A stretch of DNA of 64,000 nt from Spirosoma aureum (GTDB taxonomy: Bacteria > Bacteroidota > Bacteroidia > Cytophagales > Spirosomataceae), in assembly GCF_011604685.1 (NCBI RefSeq), contig NZ_CP050063.1, positions 3,432,501-3,496,500 on the forward strand, written 5' to 3'. Position numbers and translations under genes: made by a program. Under the pieces are notes generated by a model. The model worked only from the letters and a program-made list of their open reading frames with translations. It was not told the DNA's origin and ran no database searches. Each line of letters starts with the position of its first letter. Positions within the stretch are counted from its first letter, which is position 1. Positions 34,744 to 43,423 of this stretch are shown one piece after another.

Positions 34744-36240
34744 ATGGCAACGAATCGCGAAACTCCAATCCAAATCAGGAAAGAAGAATTTAAAAAAATT
34801 GGCTATCAGTTAATTGATGCCGTTGCCGATTTTTTTGACACCATTGAGGAAAAACCCGTGACCACTGGAGAGTCTCCCAGGCAGCTGCAAACAATTATTG
34901 GCACACAATCCATACCCGAAGAGGGAAAGTCTGTTGAAGAAATTCTTACTAAAGCCACAGACTTACTATTCAACCATTCGCTCTTTAATGGCCATCCCAA
35001 ATTTTTTGGCTATATCACGTCCTCTCCCGCTCCAATTGGTGCATTGGCTGATTTATTAGCTGCCGCTGTTAATCCCAATGTCGGTGCCAACAGTTTAAGC
35101 CCCATTGCCACTGAAATTGAAAAACAAACCGTGAAATGGCTGGCTGAATTAATTGGCGTTTCTCCCAATTATGGGGGCCTGTTGGTTAGCGGTGGTAATA
35201 TGGCCAATTTCACCGCTTTTTTAGCGGCTCGAACGGCAAAAGCGCCTAAAACAATAAAAGAAGAGGGAATGGCTACTGTCGCTCAACAATTGACAGTCTA
35301 TTGCTCAAAAACAACGCATACCTGGATCGACAAAGCGGCTGTTTTATTTGGCCTTGGTACAAATGCCATTCGCTGGATTCCGACTGATAGCCAGAATAAA
35401 ATGGACAATAACGTTTTGGAACAAACCATTAAGGCGGATCTTGCCAATGAGTGTCAACCCATTATGGTCATCGGAACAGCCGGAGATGTTAGCACCGGTG
35501 CGGTGGATAATCTGAAGGGGATTGCGTCAATCTGCCAGGCGTATGACTTGTGGTTTCATATAGATGGGGCTTATGGTATACCGGCGGCTGTAATACCAGA
35601 ACTGAATGATGTATTTGAAGGCATTCAGGCCGCCGATTCGATTGCCCTCGACCCTCACAAATGGCTCTATAGCCCATTGGAAGCAGGCTGTACGTTAGTG
35701 AAAAACCCCAACCACTTACTGGAGACTTACAGCTCTCATCCAGTCTATTATAATTTCAGTACTACCGACGAAGTACCAGCACTAAATTATTATGAATACG
35801 GCTTTCAGAATTCGCGGGGTTTCCGGGCGTTAAAAGTCTGGCTTACTTTACAACAGGTGGGGCAAAGGGGTTATATCAAAATGATTGGTGAAGATATCGC
35901 CTTATCTAAGTTATTATTCGATCTGGCCAACAAACATTCAGAACTCGAAGCCATTACGCAGAACTTAAGTATTGCAACGTTTAGATACATTCCGCTAGAT
36001 TACAGACCTGCCACTGAAGAGGAGACGGATTATTTGAATCGATTAAATGAATCCCTGCTGAACGAACTGCAACAGGGAGGCCAGGTATTTTTATCGAATG
36101 CTATTGTCAATGGCGCGTATTGCTTAAGAGCCTGTATTGTTAATTTCAGAACATCAAAGAAAGATATAGAGGAAATTATAGCTATCATCGTTGATGAAGG
36201 CAGAAAAAAACACAACCAACTCCTGACGAAAATCGACTGA
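34744..36240 (+). CDS. Pyridoxal-phosphate-dependent group II amino acid decarboxylase
   Basis: Cytoplasmic PLP enzyme of 498 residues in the aromatic-L-amino-acid/glutamate decarboxylase family. The PLP lysine lies in DSIALDPHKWLYSP (near residue 305); the Asp that holds the ring nitrogen is in WFHIDGAYGIPA. The N-terminal HPKFFGYITSSPAP and the LVSGGNMANFTAF stretch are family typical. Base composition is more AT-rich than the glycan genes around it, which may mean transfer. The substrate (tyrosine, tryptophan, DOPA or another) cannot be assigned. Confidence 0.92.
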   Translation: MATNRETPIQIRKEEFKKIGYQLIDAVADFFDTIEEKPVTTGESPRQLQTIIGTQSIPEEGKSVEEILTKATDLLFNHSLFNGHPKFFGYITSSPAPIGALADLLAAAVNPNVGANSLSPIATEIEKQTVKWLAELIGVSPNYGGLLVSGGNMANFTAFLAARTAKAPKTIKEEGMATVAQQLTVYCSKTTHTWIDKAAVLFGLGTNAIRWIPTDSQNKMDNNVLEQTIKADLANECQPIMVIGTAGDVSTGAVDNLKGIASICQAYDLWFHIDGAYGIPAAVIPELNDVFEGIQAADSIALDPHKWLYSPLEAGCTLVKNPNHLLETYSSHPVYYNFSTTDEVPALNYYEYGFQNSRGFRALKVWLTLQQVGQRGYIKMIGEDIALSKLLFDLANKHSELEAITQNLSIATFRYIPLDYRPATEEETDYLNRLNESLLNELQQGGQVFLSNAIVNGAYCLRACIVNFRTSKKDIEEIIAIIVDEGRKKHNQLLTKID

Positions 36241-36504
36241 TACTGGTCATAAATTAATTTTAATCCGTTGATTTTCAGATTATACATTCATGTTCCAGTG
36301 GCACTCTTCGCTCATGGCATCCCCGCCCTGTACTGACTCCTGGTGAGGTCTTATGAGTTGACAGAACTACTGGCCATGGCTAAAGCCGGGTGCATTTTTG
36401 AGACGTATTAACTTCTTTATAAATTCATGTTTTGACTACAACAACAAAAGATTTGATTACAAGTCGTTCTTCGTGGCTGCAGAACTTTGTAAAAAAATAG
36501 AAAG
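36241..36504. other. Intergenic region, possible gene remnant
   Basis: 264 bases with no complete gene. A short open stretch at 36337-36411 reads YELTELLAMAKAGCIFETY and may be the tail of a decayed gene; no family was recognised. Confidence 0.35.
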
Positions 36505-37395
36505 ATGAAAGTTGTAGTAACAGGTTCGTTAGGAAACATCAGCAAGCCACTGGCTAGGGAGTTAGTAGAAAAAGGGCATGCAGTTACGGTTATAAGCAGC
36601 AAACCAGAAAAGCAAAAAGACATTGAAGCAATAGGAGCCACCGCAGCCATTGGCTCCCTGGACGATGTTGATTTCCTGGTATCTGCCTTTACGGGTGCCG
36701 AGGCCGTTTATACGATGGTGCCGCCCAATTATGCCGTGCCTGACATGAGAGCGTATTACCGGAAAATTGGCAATAGCTATGCGCAGGCTATCAGGCAGGT
36801 AGGTATAAAGCGTGTGGTTAATCTCAGTAGTTACGGCGCAGATTTAGATAAGGGCACTGGATTCATCCTCGGTGCTTACGATGTAGAAGGCATACTAAAT
36901 GAATTGTCGGACGTTGCCATTACGCACCTTCGCCCTACTTATTTTTATTACAACCTGTACAGTTTTGTCGATATGATAAAAGAAATGGGTTTCATTGGCG
37001 CGAATTACGGGGGCAATGACAAGCTTGTTATGGTTGCCCCAGTCGATATTGCTACCGTCGCTGCCGAAGAACTGGTGATATTGGATGCTGTCCAGGCCAT
37101 ACGCTATATTGCCAGCGATGACCTTACTGCCAGCGAAGTAGCGCATCGTTTAGGCGTTGCCATTGGTAAGCCAGATCTGAAGTGGGTCACCTTTACCGAT
37201 GAGCAGGCAAAAAGTGGCTTCGAAGCTCGAGGAATATCTGCCTATCTGGCCGCAAACTTTATTGATTTGGGAGCCAGCATTCATAGTGGCGCCATGCGAC
37301 TTGATTATGACCTGAACAAACCAACGGCTATGGGCAACGTAAAGCTCGATGATTTCGCCCGAGAGTTTGCGGCTGCATTTATAGGAAATAGATAA
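36505..37395 (+). CDS. NmrA-like NAD(P)-binding protein
   Basis: Atypical short-chain dehydrogenase of 296 residues, related to NmrA redox sensors and NAD(P)H:quinone-type reductases. The Rossmann motif is VVVTGSLGNISKPLARELVEKG. The catalytic Tyr/Lys pair of classical SDRs is not evident, so it may sense rather than convert. It ends 1 base before a 24-bp hairpin and is followed by an AraC regulator on the same strand. Confidence 0.88.
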   Translation: MKVVVTGSLGNISKPLARELVEKGHAVTVISSKPEKQKDIEAIGATAAIGSLDDVDFLVSAFTGAEAVYTMVPPNYAVPDMRAYYRKIGNSYAQAIRQVGIKRVVNLSSYGADLDKGTGFILGAYDVEGILNELSDVAITHLRPTYFYYNLYSFVDMIKEMGFIGANYGGNDKLVMVAPVDIATVAAEELVILDAVQAIRYIASDDLTASEVAHRLGVAIGKPDLKWVTFTDEQAKSGFEARGISAYLAANFIDLGASIHSGAMRLDYDLNKPTAMGNVKLDDFAREFAAAFIGNR

Positions 37396-37396
37396 T

Positions 37397-37445
37397 TGTT
37401 TTGAACCCGTAATGGCTGTCTGACAGCCATTACGGGTTCAAAACA
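37397..37445. terminator. 24-bp palindrome right after the NmrA-like gene
   Basis: Arms 37397-37420 and 37422-37445 are perfectly complementary with one central base, so the real hairpin loop is a few bases. It starts one base after the TAA stop. Probable terminator. Confidence 0.8.
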
Positions 37446-37486
37446 GCAATTGTTTCAGCTATTTTCGTATAATCATTCATTTACTA

Positions 37487-38401
37487 ATGAAAAGCATACA
37501 ACCCCTCAGAATTAAGACTATAACAGAATATCATAAACTCATGGCTTTGCCGAAGCCGGAGCATCCATTAATTAGCGTACTGAATTTTGAAGCGATAAAG
37601 CGTTTATCGGACGGTAAGCCAACAAGCATTATTCATGATTTTTATTCCATCGCGCTTAAACGAAATTTTAACGGCAAGATGAAATATGGTCAGCAGGAAT
37701 ATGATTTTGATGAGGGAGTACTAATTTTCATTTCGCCCGGTCAGGTTTTTACCATCGAGGCAAATGAAGAACTGCAACATTCGGGCTGGTTGTTACTCGT
37801 TAATCCTGATTTTTTGTGGAATACGCCTTTAGCCAAACTAATAAAACAATACGAATATTTTAGTTATTCGGTACATGAAGCCCTGCATCTTTCAGAAAAA
37901 GAAGAAGCAATAATTACGGGAATAATAAAAAATATTGAACAGGAATATCATTCACCCATCGATGGATTTAGTCAGGCCGTAATTATTGCACAGCTTGAAT
38001 TATTACTGACCTATGCTGATCGATTTTACCATCGCCAGTTCATAACCCGAAAAATTACGAACCATAAGCTCCTAAATCGATTGGAAGTTATTCTTGCCGA
38101 CTATTTTAATAGTAATGATTTAGCGGAAAAAGGATTACCAACGGTTCAATACATTGCCGACTTGTTAAATGTATCGCCTAATTATTTGAGCGTATTATTA
38201 AAAGTATTGACGGGCCAAAGCACCCAGCAGCATATACACGATAAATTGATCGAAAAGGCGAAAGAAAAACTGTCGACTACCGACCTGACCGTAAGTGAAA
38301 TCGCTTATGAATTAGGCTTTGAACATTCGCAGTCTTTTAGCAGCTTATTCAAGAGCAAAACCAATTGTTCGCCGTTGGAATTCCGAAATTCTTTTAATTA
38401 A
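37487..38401 (+). CDS. AraC family transcriptional regulator
   Basis: Regulator of 304 residues. The N-terminal region is a cupin-like sensor (EYDFDEGVLIFISPGQVFTI). The C-terminal pair of helix-turn-helix motifs is clear: VQYIADLLNVSPNYLSVLLK and LTVSEIAYELGFEHSQSFSS, ending LFKSKTNCSPLEFR. It may act on the NmrA-like gene before it or another nearby stress gene. Confidence 0.93.
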   Translation: MKSIQPLRIKTITEYHKLMALPKPEHPLISVLNFEAIKRLSDGKPTSIIHDFYSIALKRNFNGKMKYGQQEYDFDEGVLIFISPGQVFTIEANEELQHSGWLLLVNPDFLWNTPLAKLIKQYEYFSYSVHEALHLSEKEEAIITGIIKNIEQEYHSPIDGFSQAVIIAQLELLLTYADRFYHRQFITRKITNHKLLNRLEVILADYFNSNDLAEKGLPTVQYIADLLNVSPNYLSVLLKVLTGQSTQQHIHDKLIEKAKEKLSTTDLTVSEIAYELGFEHSQSFSSLFKSKTNCSPLEFRNSFN

Positions 38402-38497
38402 CCAAACGTATTGGTGTTTTGTGAGGTGATGGCAGCCATTGAAAGCACCTATTCTTACTCCATTCTCCTGGCGATATGGCACGGGCAGGTGGACTAA

Positions 38498-38854
38498 TTA
38501 TTTCCCCAGCAATTGTTTGCGGTGATTAACACCCCAGCTATGCAGTTCCATCATGACCTTCTTCAGCGAACGGGAATAATCCGTAGCGATATATTCAATT
38601 AAAACAGGGTGATCGTCATGAACGATTCGCTTGATCAGCTGATGTTCTTCCATGTCTTTCAATTCTTTGGATAGAACCTTGGGATTGATTTTGGGAATGC
38701 TTGTCTGTATTTCCGTAAAACGCCGATTGCCATGCATAATCGACGTTAAAATCAATACTTTCCACTTGCCACTTATAACATCCAGCGCATCACGGATCGG
38801 AAGCATCTGTTCTATACAATCGATTTGTTTCGTTTTGCCCTCTGTTAAAATCAT
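38498..38854 (-). CDS. HxlR family winged-helix transcriptional regulator
   Basis: Small regulator of 118 residues. It has the HxlR core: DVISGKWKVLILTSIMHGNRRFTEI, PKINPKVLSKELKDME and the wing YIATDYSRSLKKV. Cys12 near the N-terminus (IDCIEQMLP) matches the redox-sensing position of related regulators. It is divergent from the DoxX gene and probably controls it. Confidence 0.93.
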   Translation of the reverse strand: MILTEGKTKQIDCIEQMLPIRDALDVISGKWKVLILTSIMHGNRRFTEIQTSIPKINPKVLSKELKDMEEHQLIKRIVHDDHPVLIEYIATDYSRSLKKVMMELHSWGVNHRKQLLGK

Positions 38855-38938
38855 GCTGCTTACGTTCAGGTAACTGCTTACTTTTTGAAAGTAAAAGTAG
38901 AGACCTTTGACAGACTAATCAACTCCTGCTTGACCAGT

Positions 38939-39331
38939 ATGGTAAGTCAACAAAAAAAGTCAACAAAACTGCAAATGGCCTTATGGGCCGCTCAGATACT
39001 TCTTGCACTTTCCTTTATTGGATCGGGGCTTTTTAAATTGGTTACGCCTGTTTCTACGCTTGCCGACATGTGGCCCTGGGCGGGAGAATACCCGAACCTG
39101 CTTCGTTTCACGGGTACCCTCGATCTGTGTGGTGGGATCGGCGTCATTTTGCCCGCCTTTATCCGTAAACCAGGATTGATTGTATGGGCAGCATCGGGTT
39201 TAGTGACGCTTATGGTGTGCGCCATTGTCTTTCATTTGTCTCGGGGAGAGGCAGCCAACACGCCGTTCAATTTTGTCATGCTGGGGCTCGCCCTGTTCGT
39301 TTTCTGGGGGCGACGTATGAGTCGTTGGTAA
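38939..39331 (+). CDS. DoxX family membrane protein
   Basis: Inner-membrane protein of 130 residues with four predicted helices (LWAAQILLALSFIGSGLFKL, LDLCGGIGVILPAF, GLIVWAASGLVTLMVCAIVF and FNFVMLGLALFVFW). ATG 38939 is preferred; the frame is open from TTG 38885 but adds only a polar stretch. DoxX proteins often pair with HxlR-type regulators and are linked to redox or thiol stress; the molecular role is unclear. Confidence 0.88.
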   Translation: MVSQQKKSTKLQMALWAAQILLALSFIGSGLFKLVTPVSTLADMWPWAGEYPNLLRFTGTLDLCGGIGVILPAFIRKPGLIVWAASGLVTLMVCAIVFHLSRGEAANTPFNFVMLGLALFVFWGRRMSRW

Positions 39332-39864
39332 AAGCTACCTTGATGAAGGGCTTTGGCCAAAAAACTGCTTTTAAGCAACCGAAAAATGAGAGTAATCTTT
39401 AAAGCCAACCTCCTGATTAACTAGATATGGCTACTATAGGGTCTTAACTTTTTATCATTTTTGGTACTATTTCGAGCATTTACGGTGTGTATACGGCCAG
39501 TCTATGGCTTCATTACAAGAACAACTTACAGCCCGCAGTGAAAATAATGCAAATAGCTTTTTTAATACTATTGATAATTTTTTATATATATAAGTAAATT
39601 TTATTTTTAAAATAAACCCATATAATGTGTCTTATAATTTTTATATACATACTTAAAAATATTAAATCTATTTAGATTCAATATTGGTGACTTTTTTGGT
39701 GATTTCGTCCGGTAAAATGGTGATTTCAGACGTAAAGAGCTTCCTGACCTTAGTCAATAAGCCAGTGAATCCCGTTTTTTACGGCGAAAGCCCCACGACA
39801 GTTTGGCGACCGGACGCGGGGCTTTACAGGAGTCTAATGTTTCACCATTAAACAGTCAAATGTA
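39332..39864. other. AT-rich intergenic region
   Basis: 533 bases, very AT-rich at 39540-39690 and unlike the flanks. A 29-codon frame from 39504 (MASLQEQLTARSENNANSFF) is probably a remnant. Near the right end an 8-bp GC-rich stem (39787-39794 with 39828-39835) sits just upstream of the next gene. Confidence 0.5.
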
Positions 39865-40755
39865 ATGCAAAATCTATCCATTTTAGTCAGAACGTTATGC
39901 ATTAGCGTTGTGATAGCCGGTTCTTCTTTATTACTTAGTCAATGTTCACCGCCTAGTGTGGGTTTGGAGCCGACTACCGCAATTGACTCGGAACTATTGA
40001 AATTTGCTGTGGCTCATCACATGAAATTGGCAAAGCAAGATTTGTCCACTAAACCTTTGTTGTCGTTTGCATCTCCACAAGCAGCGAAAGCTTATTTTAA
40101 GACTAATCCTAATGGCTTACGTCTTAACCTTCGAAAAATGCCATTTAAAGATAAAACTTTGGAAAAGGCCCGATTAGCCCAAGGTGTTTATTATTCGTCT
40201 GGAACGTAATATCTGGACAATACAAACCAGTATGGACTAAAAACTTTATTATTATCTATCAACTTGTCAGTTGTTTATGACTATTGCACAGGATGGAATA
40301 CATTCAATAGCGTTATCTCGCATACTTCTCAAGGTGTTAGACAATCAGCGGCAGCAACCTTGTGTACTTGGGAAGAAGGCTCTTTTTTCGGGTGGGTCTA
40401 CCCCGATAAAATAGAGCTAGATCTACGAGGAAAAATAGCTTACAAAATTCAGATAATGGGCTATGATTTTAATGTTACTGACGTTGAGTACTCATTTTTA
40501 GACCTAATTAGCTCACAAGAAATTCCAACAGTTGCGGATGGTTCTTCATGTAATCCACCTAATACTGGTAATAACGGCGATGCTGGTGGCGATGGTTGGG
40601 CTGGTGGTGGCGAAAATCCCTCACCGGCTCCCACTCCTGGAAATCCAATTATTATAATTTTTGGCCCGGACCCTACTCCGACCCCCACACCTGCCCCTAC
40701 GCCTGAACCTACTCCTACTAATCCCCAACCCCCAGGCGGCCCTGAGTATGTATAA
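39865..40755 (+). pseudogene. Lipoprotein with Pro/Thr-rich tail, split by an in-frame stop
   Basis: The first part (39865-40209, 114 residues) has a lipoprotein signal ending LLLSQC. The reading frame stays open after the TAA at 40207-40209 all the way to 40755, with no other stop. Read through, it would be one protein of about 296 residues: an N-terminal lipoprotein region, a middle domain with YDYCTGW and GWVYPDKIELDLRG, then a low-complexity tail (PDPTPTPTPAPTPEPTPT). This looks like one gene with a single nonsense mutation. No family recognised. The alternative is two separate genes, the second starting at TTG 40264. Confidence 0.65.
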
Positions 40756-40824
40756 ATTATAACCCGTTAGTTACGTTTTAAATAAGACGTAGCTAACGGA
40801 TTGAATCTGTTAAAGCCAAGCCAT

Positions 40825-41238
40825 ATGAATCACTTTATGAATTCTACTGTATTTAGATTGGCAATTATTTCTCTTCTATGCTTTGCCAACTACTTATCTA
40901 ATGCCCAATCATCCAGAGATAGTATTCTCTATGAATCGGACCGATCAGCCCAGTTTCCAGGTGGGATTGGTGGGCTATATGATTTTATTAAACAATCAAT
41001 TCATTATCCCCCCAGTGCTTTAGCTGAAAAGCACAAGCAGAAAGTGGGCGTCCAAATGACAATTAGCGAGAATGGCGCGATTAGAAGCATTATTACCCCT
41101 CCTAATCTACGAAAAGATTTCGACGACGAAATTCATCGGCTAATCGCTTCAATGCCCAAATGGCTTCCTGCCTCCAAAAACAATCAATTAGTAGAAAGTA
41201 CTGTCTTCTTCTTTGTCAATTTCATTCCACCTAAATAG
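40825..41238 (+). CDS. Small exported protein with TonB C-terminal-like domain
   Basis: 137 residues with an N-terminal signal (LAIISLLCFANYLSNAQ). The rest resembles the TonB C-terminal domain of Bacteroidota energy-transducer-like proteins: FPGGIGGLYDFIKQSIHYPPSA, then VGVQMTISENGAIRSI. There is no transmembrane-proline linker, so it is not a full TonB; such stand-alone domains are common in this phylum and of unknown job. ATG 40825 is chosen over TTG 40801. Confidence 0.75.
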   Translation: MNHFMNSTVFRLAIISLLCFANYLSNAQSSRDSILYESDRSAQFPGGIGGLYDFIKQSIHYPPSALAEKHKQKVGVQMTISENGAIRSIITPPNLRKDFDDEIHRLIASMPKWLPASKNNQLVESTVFFFVNFIPPK

Positions 41239-41468
41239 GAGAGTCATTCACATTCGTACGAAATACTCCATCAAAGACGATTGACATAGATAATCAGCTT
41301 CTTACGAGGTGAGATAAGGAAATCGTTCGTAGCTTTCGTAATTCCTACAATGTTAGATATATCCATGTGATAATGTTCATGGGACATTCCGTAAGGAATG
41401 TTGACTATCCCTAATAATCTATTAAAAGGGGTAGTTAACGTATTGGAGGATGGTGCTCTGTTGGACAT

Positions 41469-41650
41469 TTAGCGAGTTAATTTAAGATATTGCCTGCCGA
41501 CTGGGAAATTGTATTTTTCTTCCCCTTTGCACCCTCAATATACCATTGGGCCGGAGTTTGGTAATCCAGCGACTGGTGTTTGCGACCATAATTATAAAAA
41601 TGGAAGTAATTTGATAAACTGCACTCTAAAGCTAAACCGTTTTTTGCTCC
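41469..41650 (-). pseudogene. C-terminal remnant of an IS3-family transposase
   Basis: The minus strand reads YFHFYNYGRKHQSLDYQTP then AQWYIEGAKGEEKYNFPVG and ends KLTR-stop. The YNxxRxHQSLxYxTP motif is the conserved end of the IS3-type rve integrase domain. Only about 60 codons remain; the DDE core and both terminal inverted repeats are absent or not recognised, so the element is dead. Confidence 0.85.
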
Positions 41651-41923
41651 GTCATTATTGGGCCATATAGCTAGGCTTCGGTTATTCGTAAGATCTATCT
41701 ATTTTGGCTTACTCTAGTGGCCTTTGAGCTAGCAATCATGAACTTTCTATTCTCAACGGCTATCCTGTCGATAGAAATATCATACTGAATGAAGGCAAAA
41801 CTACAGGCTCACGGCTCGGTAGACATTGTTCTAAGGATCAAGTTTGATTGGTGTGAAGTCCAATTTTGAGGAAGTACTTTCCTGGGAGACATCCAGAAGT
41901 TGTGTGGGATGAAATAGGAAACA

Positions 41924-41974
41924 TGAAAGCCAGTGTAGTACACTCTGAAACAGAGTGTACTACACTGGCTTTCA
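41924..41974. terminator. Perfect 24-bp inverted repeat before the FG-GAP gene end
   Basis: Arms 41924-41947 and 41951-41974 are perfectly complementary around AAA. It lies 58 bases after the minus-strand stop at 42033, so it likely ends that operon's transcript. Confidence 0.8.
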
Positions 41975-42032
41975 GATATAAATTGGATAGGTTTTCAACC
42001 TGAAAATACGAATAATACCGTTGGAAAAACGC

Positions 42033-43298
42033 CTATTTCTTCATCTTATTCTCAAATAGGAAAACGCCATTTTTATTGGCCACAACAATGTCGGTTTTCT
42101 TGTCACCGTTCATGTCCTGCGCAACAATATTGAGCCCCGCACCCGAATCGTTGTCGATCACATGCTCTTTATAATAAGGCTCTCTACCCGGTATAAACTC
42201 GAACCACATGAGAATGGCCGGGTCACTGTCGCCGGGGTCACGACCGTGGTGAGCCAGAAATCGCTTTCCGGTTATGTAATCCTTACGACCATCTCCGTTC
42301 AGATCAGCCATGATCGACGAATGAGTCTGGGCCGTAGTGTTACTCATTAAGTGGGTTTTGAAATTAAGCTTACCCTGCTCATCGACTACCTGCTCATGCC
42401 ACCAGACACCCAATGCATGGGCCGATGCACTTACGACGTCGTTTTTCCCGTCGCCATTCACATCCAGTACCTGCATGTGGGAACAGGGTTCGCCCAGGTT
42501 TGTCGGATGGAATACCCAGTTGCCAGATTTTTTATCAGCTGTTCCTTCAAACCAACCTTCACGAACCACTACATCATTAAACCCGTCCTTATTCACATCA
42601 CCATACCCAATTCCATGCGAAAAGATCTCGGTTCCGGGTACGTTCTCCCGGCTTAGGGCGAAACGTTTCCAGGCGGTTTCACCTTGTTTTTCGGGCGCTT
42701 TTAGCCATACAATCTGTTTCTTCGCCTTATCTCCGCAAAGAATATCGAGTCGGCCATCGCCATCAATATCAATAAAGCCCGGCGACTCATTGGCGATGCC
42801 AACGGAATCGTCGAGGGCGTGTTTTTTCCATTGGCCCGGTTGGTTTTTGGGATTCTCGAACCAGAAGCCAGGTTTTCCGGGGAAATCAACAATGACGACG
42901 TCATCCCATCCATCCTGATTCACATCCATTCCCATATTCAGGAACGAATCACTATACTCCTTTCGAGGGTCATAGACGCGGGAAGGCGCCATCTCGTGGC
43001 GTTTCCAGCTGGGCGCTTCAAACCAATAATAACCGGCAACAATGTCCATTCGCCCATCCTTGTTCAGATCAGCGACGGCTACTCCTTCGGAAATGAAATC
43101 TCTCGTTATTTCTGTCTTTTTAAAGTCATCAGACAGCACGATGGACTTTGAATCAGGGGCGTTTGCGGTTGTATTGGCGGCCTGCTGCTGGCGTACTTTA
43201 AACAGGGATTTATCCTGACTATACGCGTTTGTAATCCAGCCGAAAAGGAGTAGGCCGCTCAGCAAATGTCGGCTATTCAGGTCTATTCTTGTCATCAT
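42033..43298 (-). CDS. FG-GAP/VCBS repeat secreted protein
   Basis: Exported beta-propeller of about 421 residues. Repeated calcium-binding FG-GAP units are clear: VADLNKDGRMDIVAGYYWF, MDVNQDGWDDVVIVDF, IDIDGDGRLDILCG, GDVNKDGFNDVVVREG, LDVNGDGKNDVVSA, ADLNGDGRKDYITG and QDMNGDKKTDIVVANK. The start is taken at ATG 43298 (MMTRIDLNSRHLLSG, signal ending NAYSQ). It is the last gene of a three-gene minus operon with the cupredoxin fusion and DUF1080 genes. Its role is probably binding or scaffolding. Confidence 0.9.
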   Translation of the reverse strand: MMTRIDLNSRHLLSGLLLFGWITNAYSQDKSLFKVRQQQAANTTANAPDSKSIVLSDDFKKTEITRDFISEGVAVADLNKDGRMDIVAGYYWFEAPSWKRHEMAPSRVYDPRKEYSDSFLNMGMDVNQDGWDDVVIVDFPGKPGFWFENPKNQPGQWKKHALDDSVGIANESPGFIDIDGDGRLDILCGDKAKKQIVWLKAPEKQGETAWKRFALSRENVPGTEIFSHGIGYGDVNKDGFNDVVVREGWFEGTADKKSGNWVFHPTNLGEPCSHMQVLDVNGDGKNDVVSASAHALGVWWHEQVVDEQGKLNFKTHLMSNTTAQTHSSIMADLNGDGRKDYITGKRFLAHHGRDPGDSDPAILMWFEFIPGREPYYKEHVIDNDSGAGLNIVAQDMNGDKKTDIVVANKNGVFLFENKMKK

Positions 43299-43423
43299 GG
43301 CAAGTAAGGGATTTATGAACAATGAAGGTTGAATAATAAACCATACGGGCGGCCTACTTGTCAGTGCTTACCACCGCGATTCATTGTACATCCTCCCTTG
43401 TTTATTCTATGGTATAGAGGTTT

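Larger units (their letters stand above)
41239..42032. other. Decayed region with transposase remnant
   Basis: Nearly 800 bases without an intact gene. It holds the IS3-type tail at 41469-41650 and a 24-bp hairpin at 41924-41974; 41650-41920 shows no recognisable frame. Consistent with an old mobile-element scar. Confidence 0.6.

Noticed and set aside
34397..39331. tRNA-Glu as attachment site of a genomic island
   Set aside because: Genes after it are somewhat more AT-rich, but no integrase and no direct repeat of the tRNA 3' end were found in the window.
41271..41468. 65-codon minus-strand frame next to the transposase remnant
   Set aside because: No recognisable family and lies in a decayed strip; could be a remnant but not supportable as a gene.
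42337..42918. 193-codon plus-strand frame opposite the FG-GAP gene
   Set aside because: Antisense to repeated FG-GAP coding sequence, which leaves open frames on the other strand.
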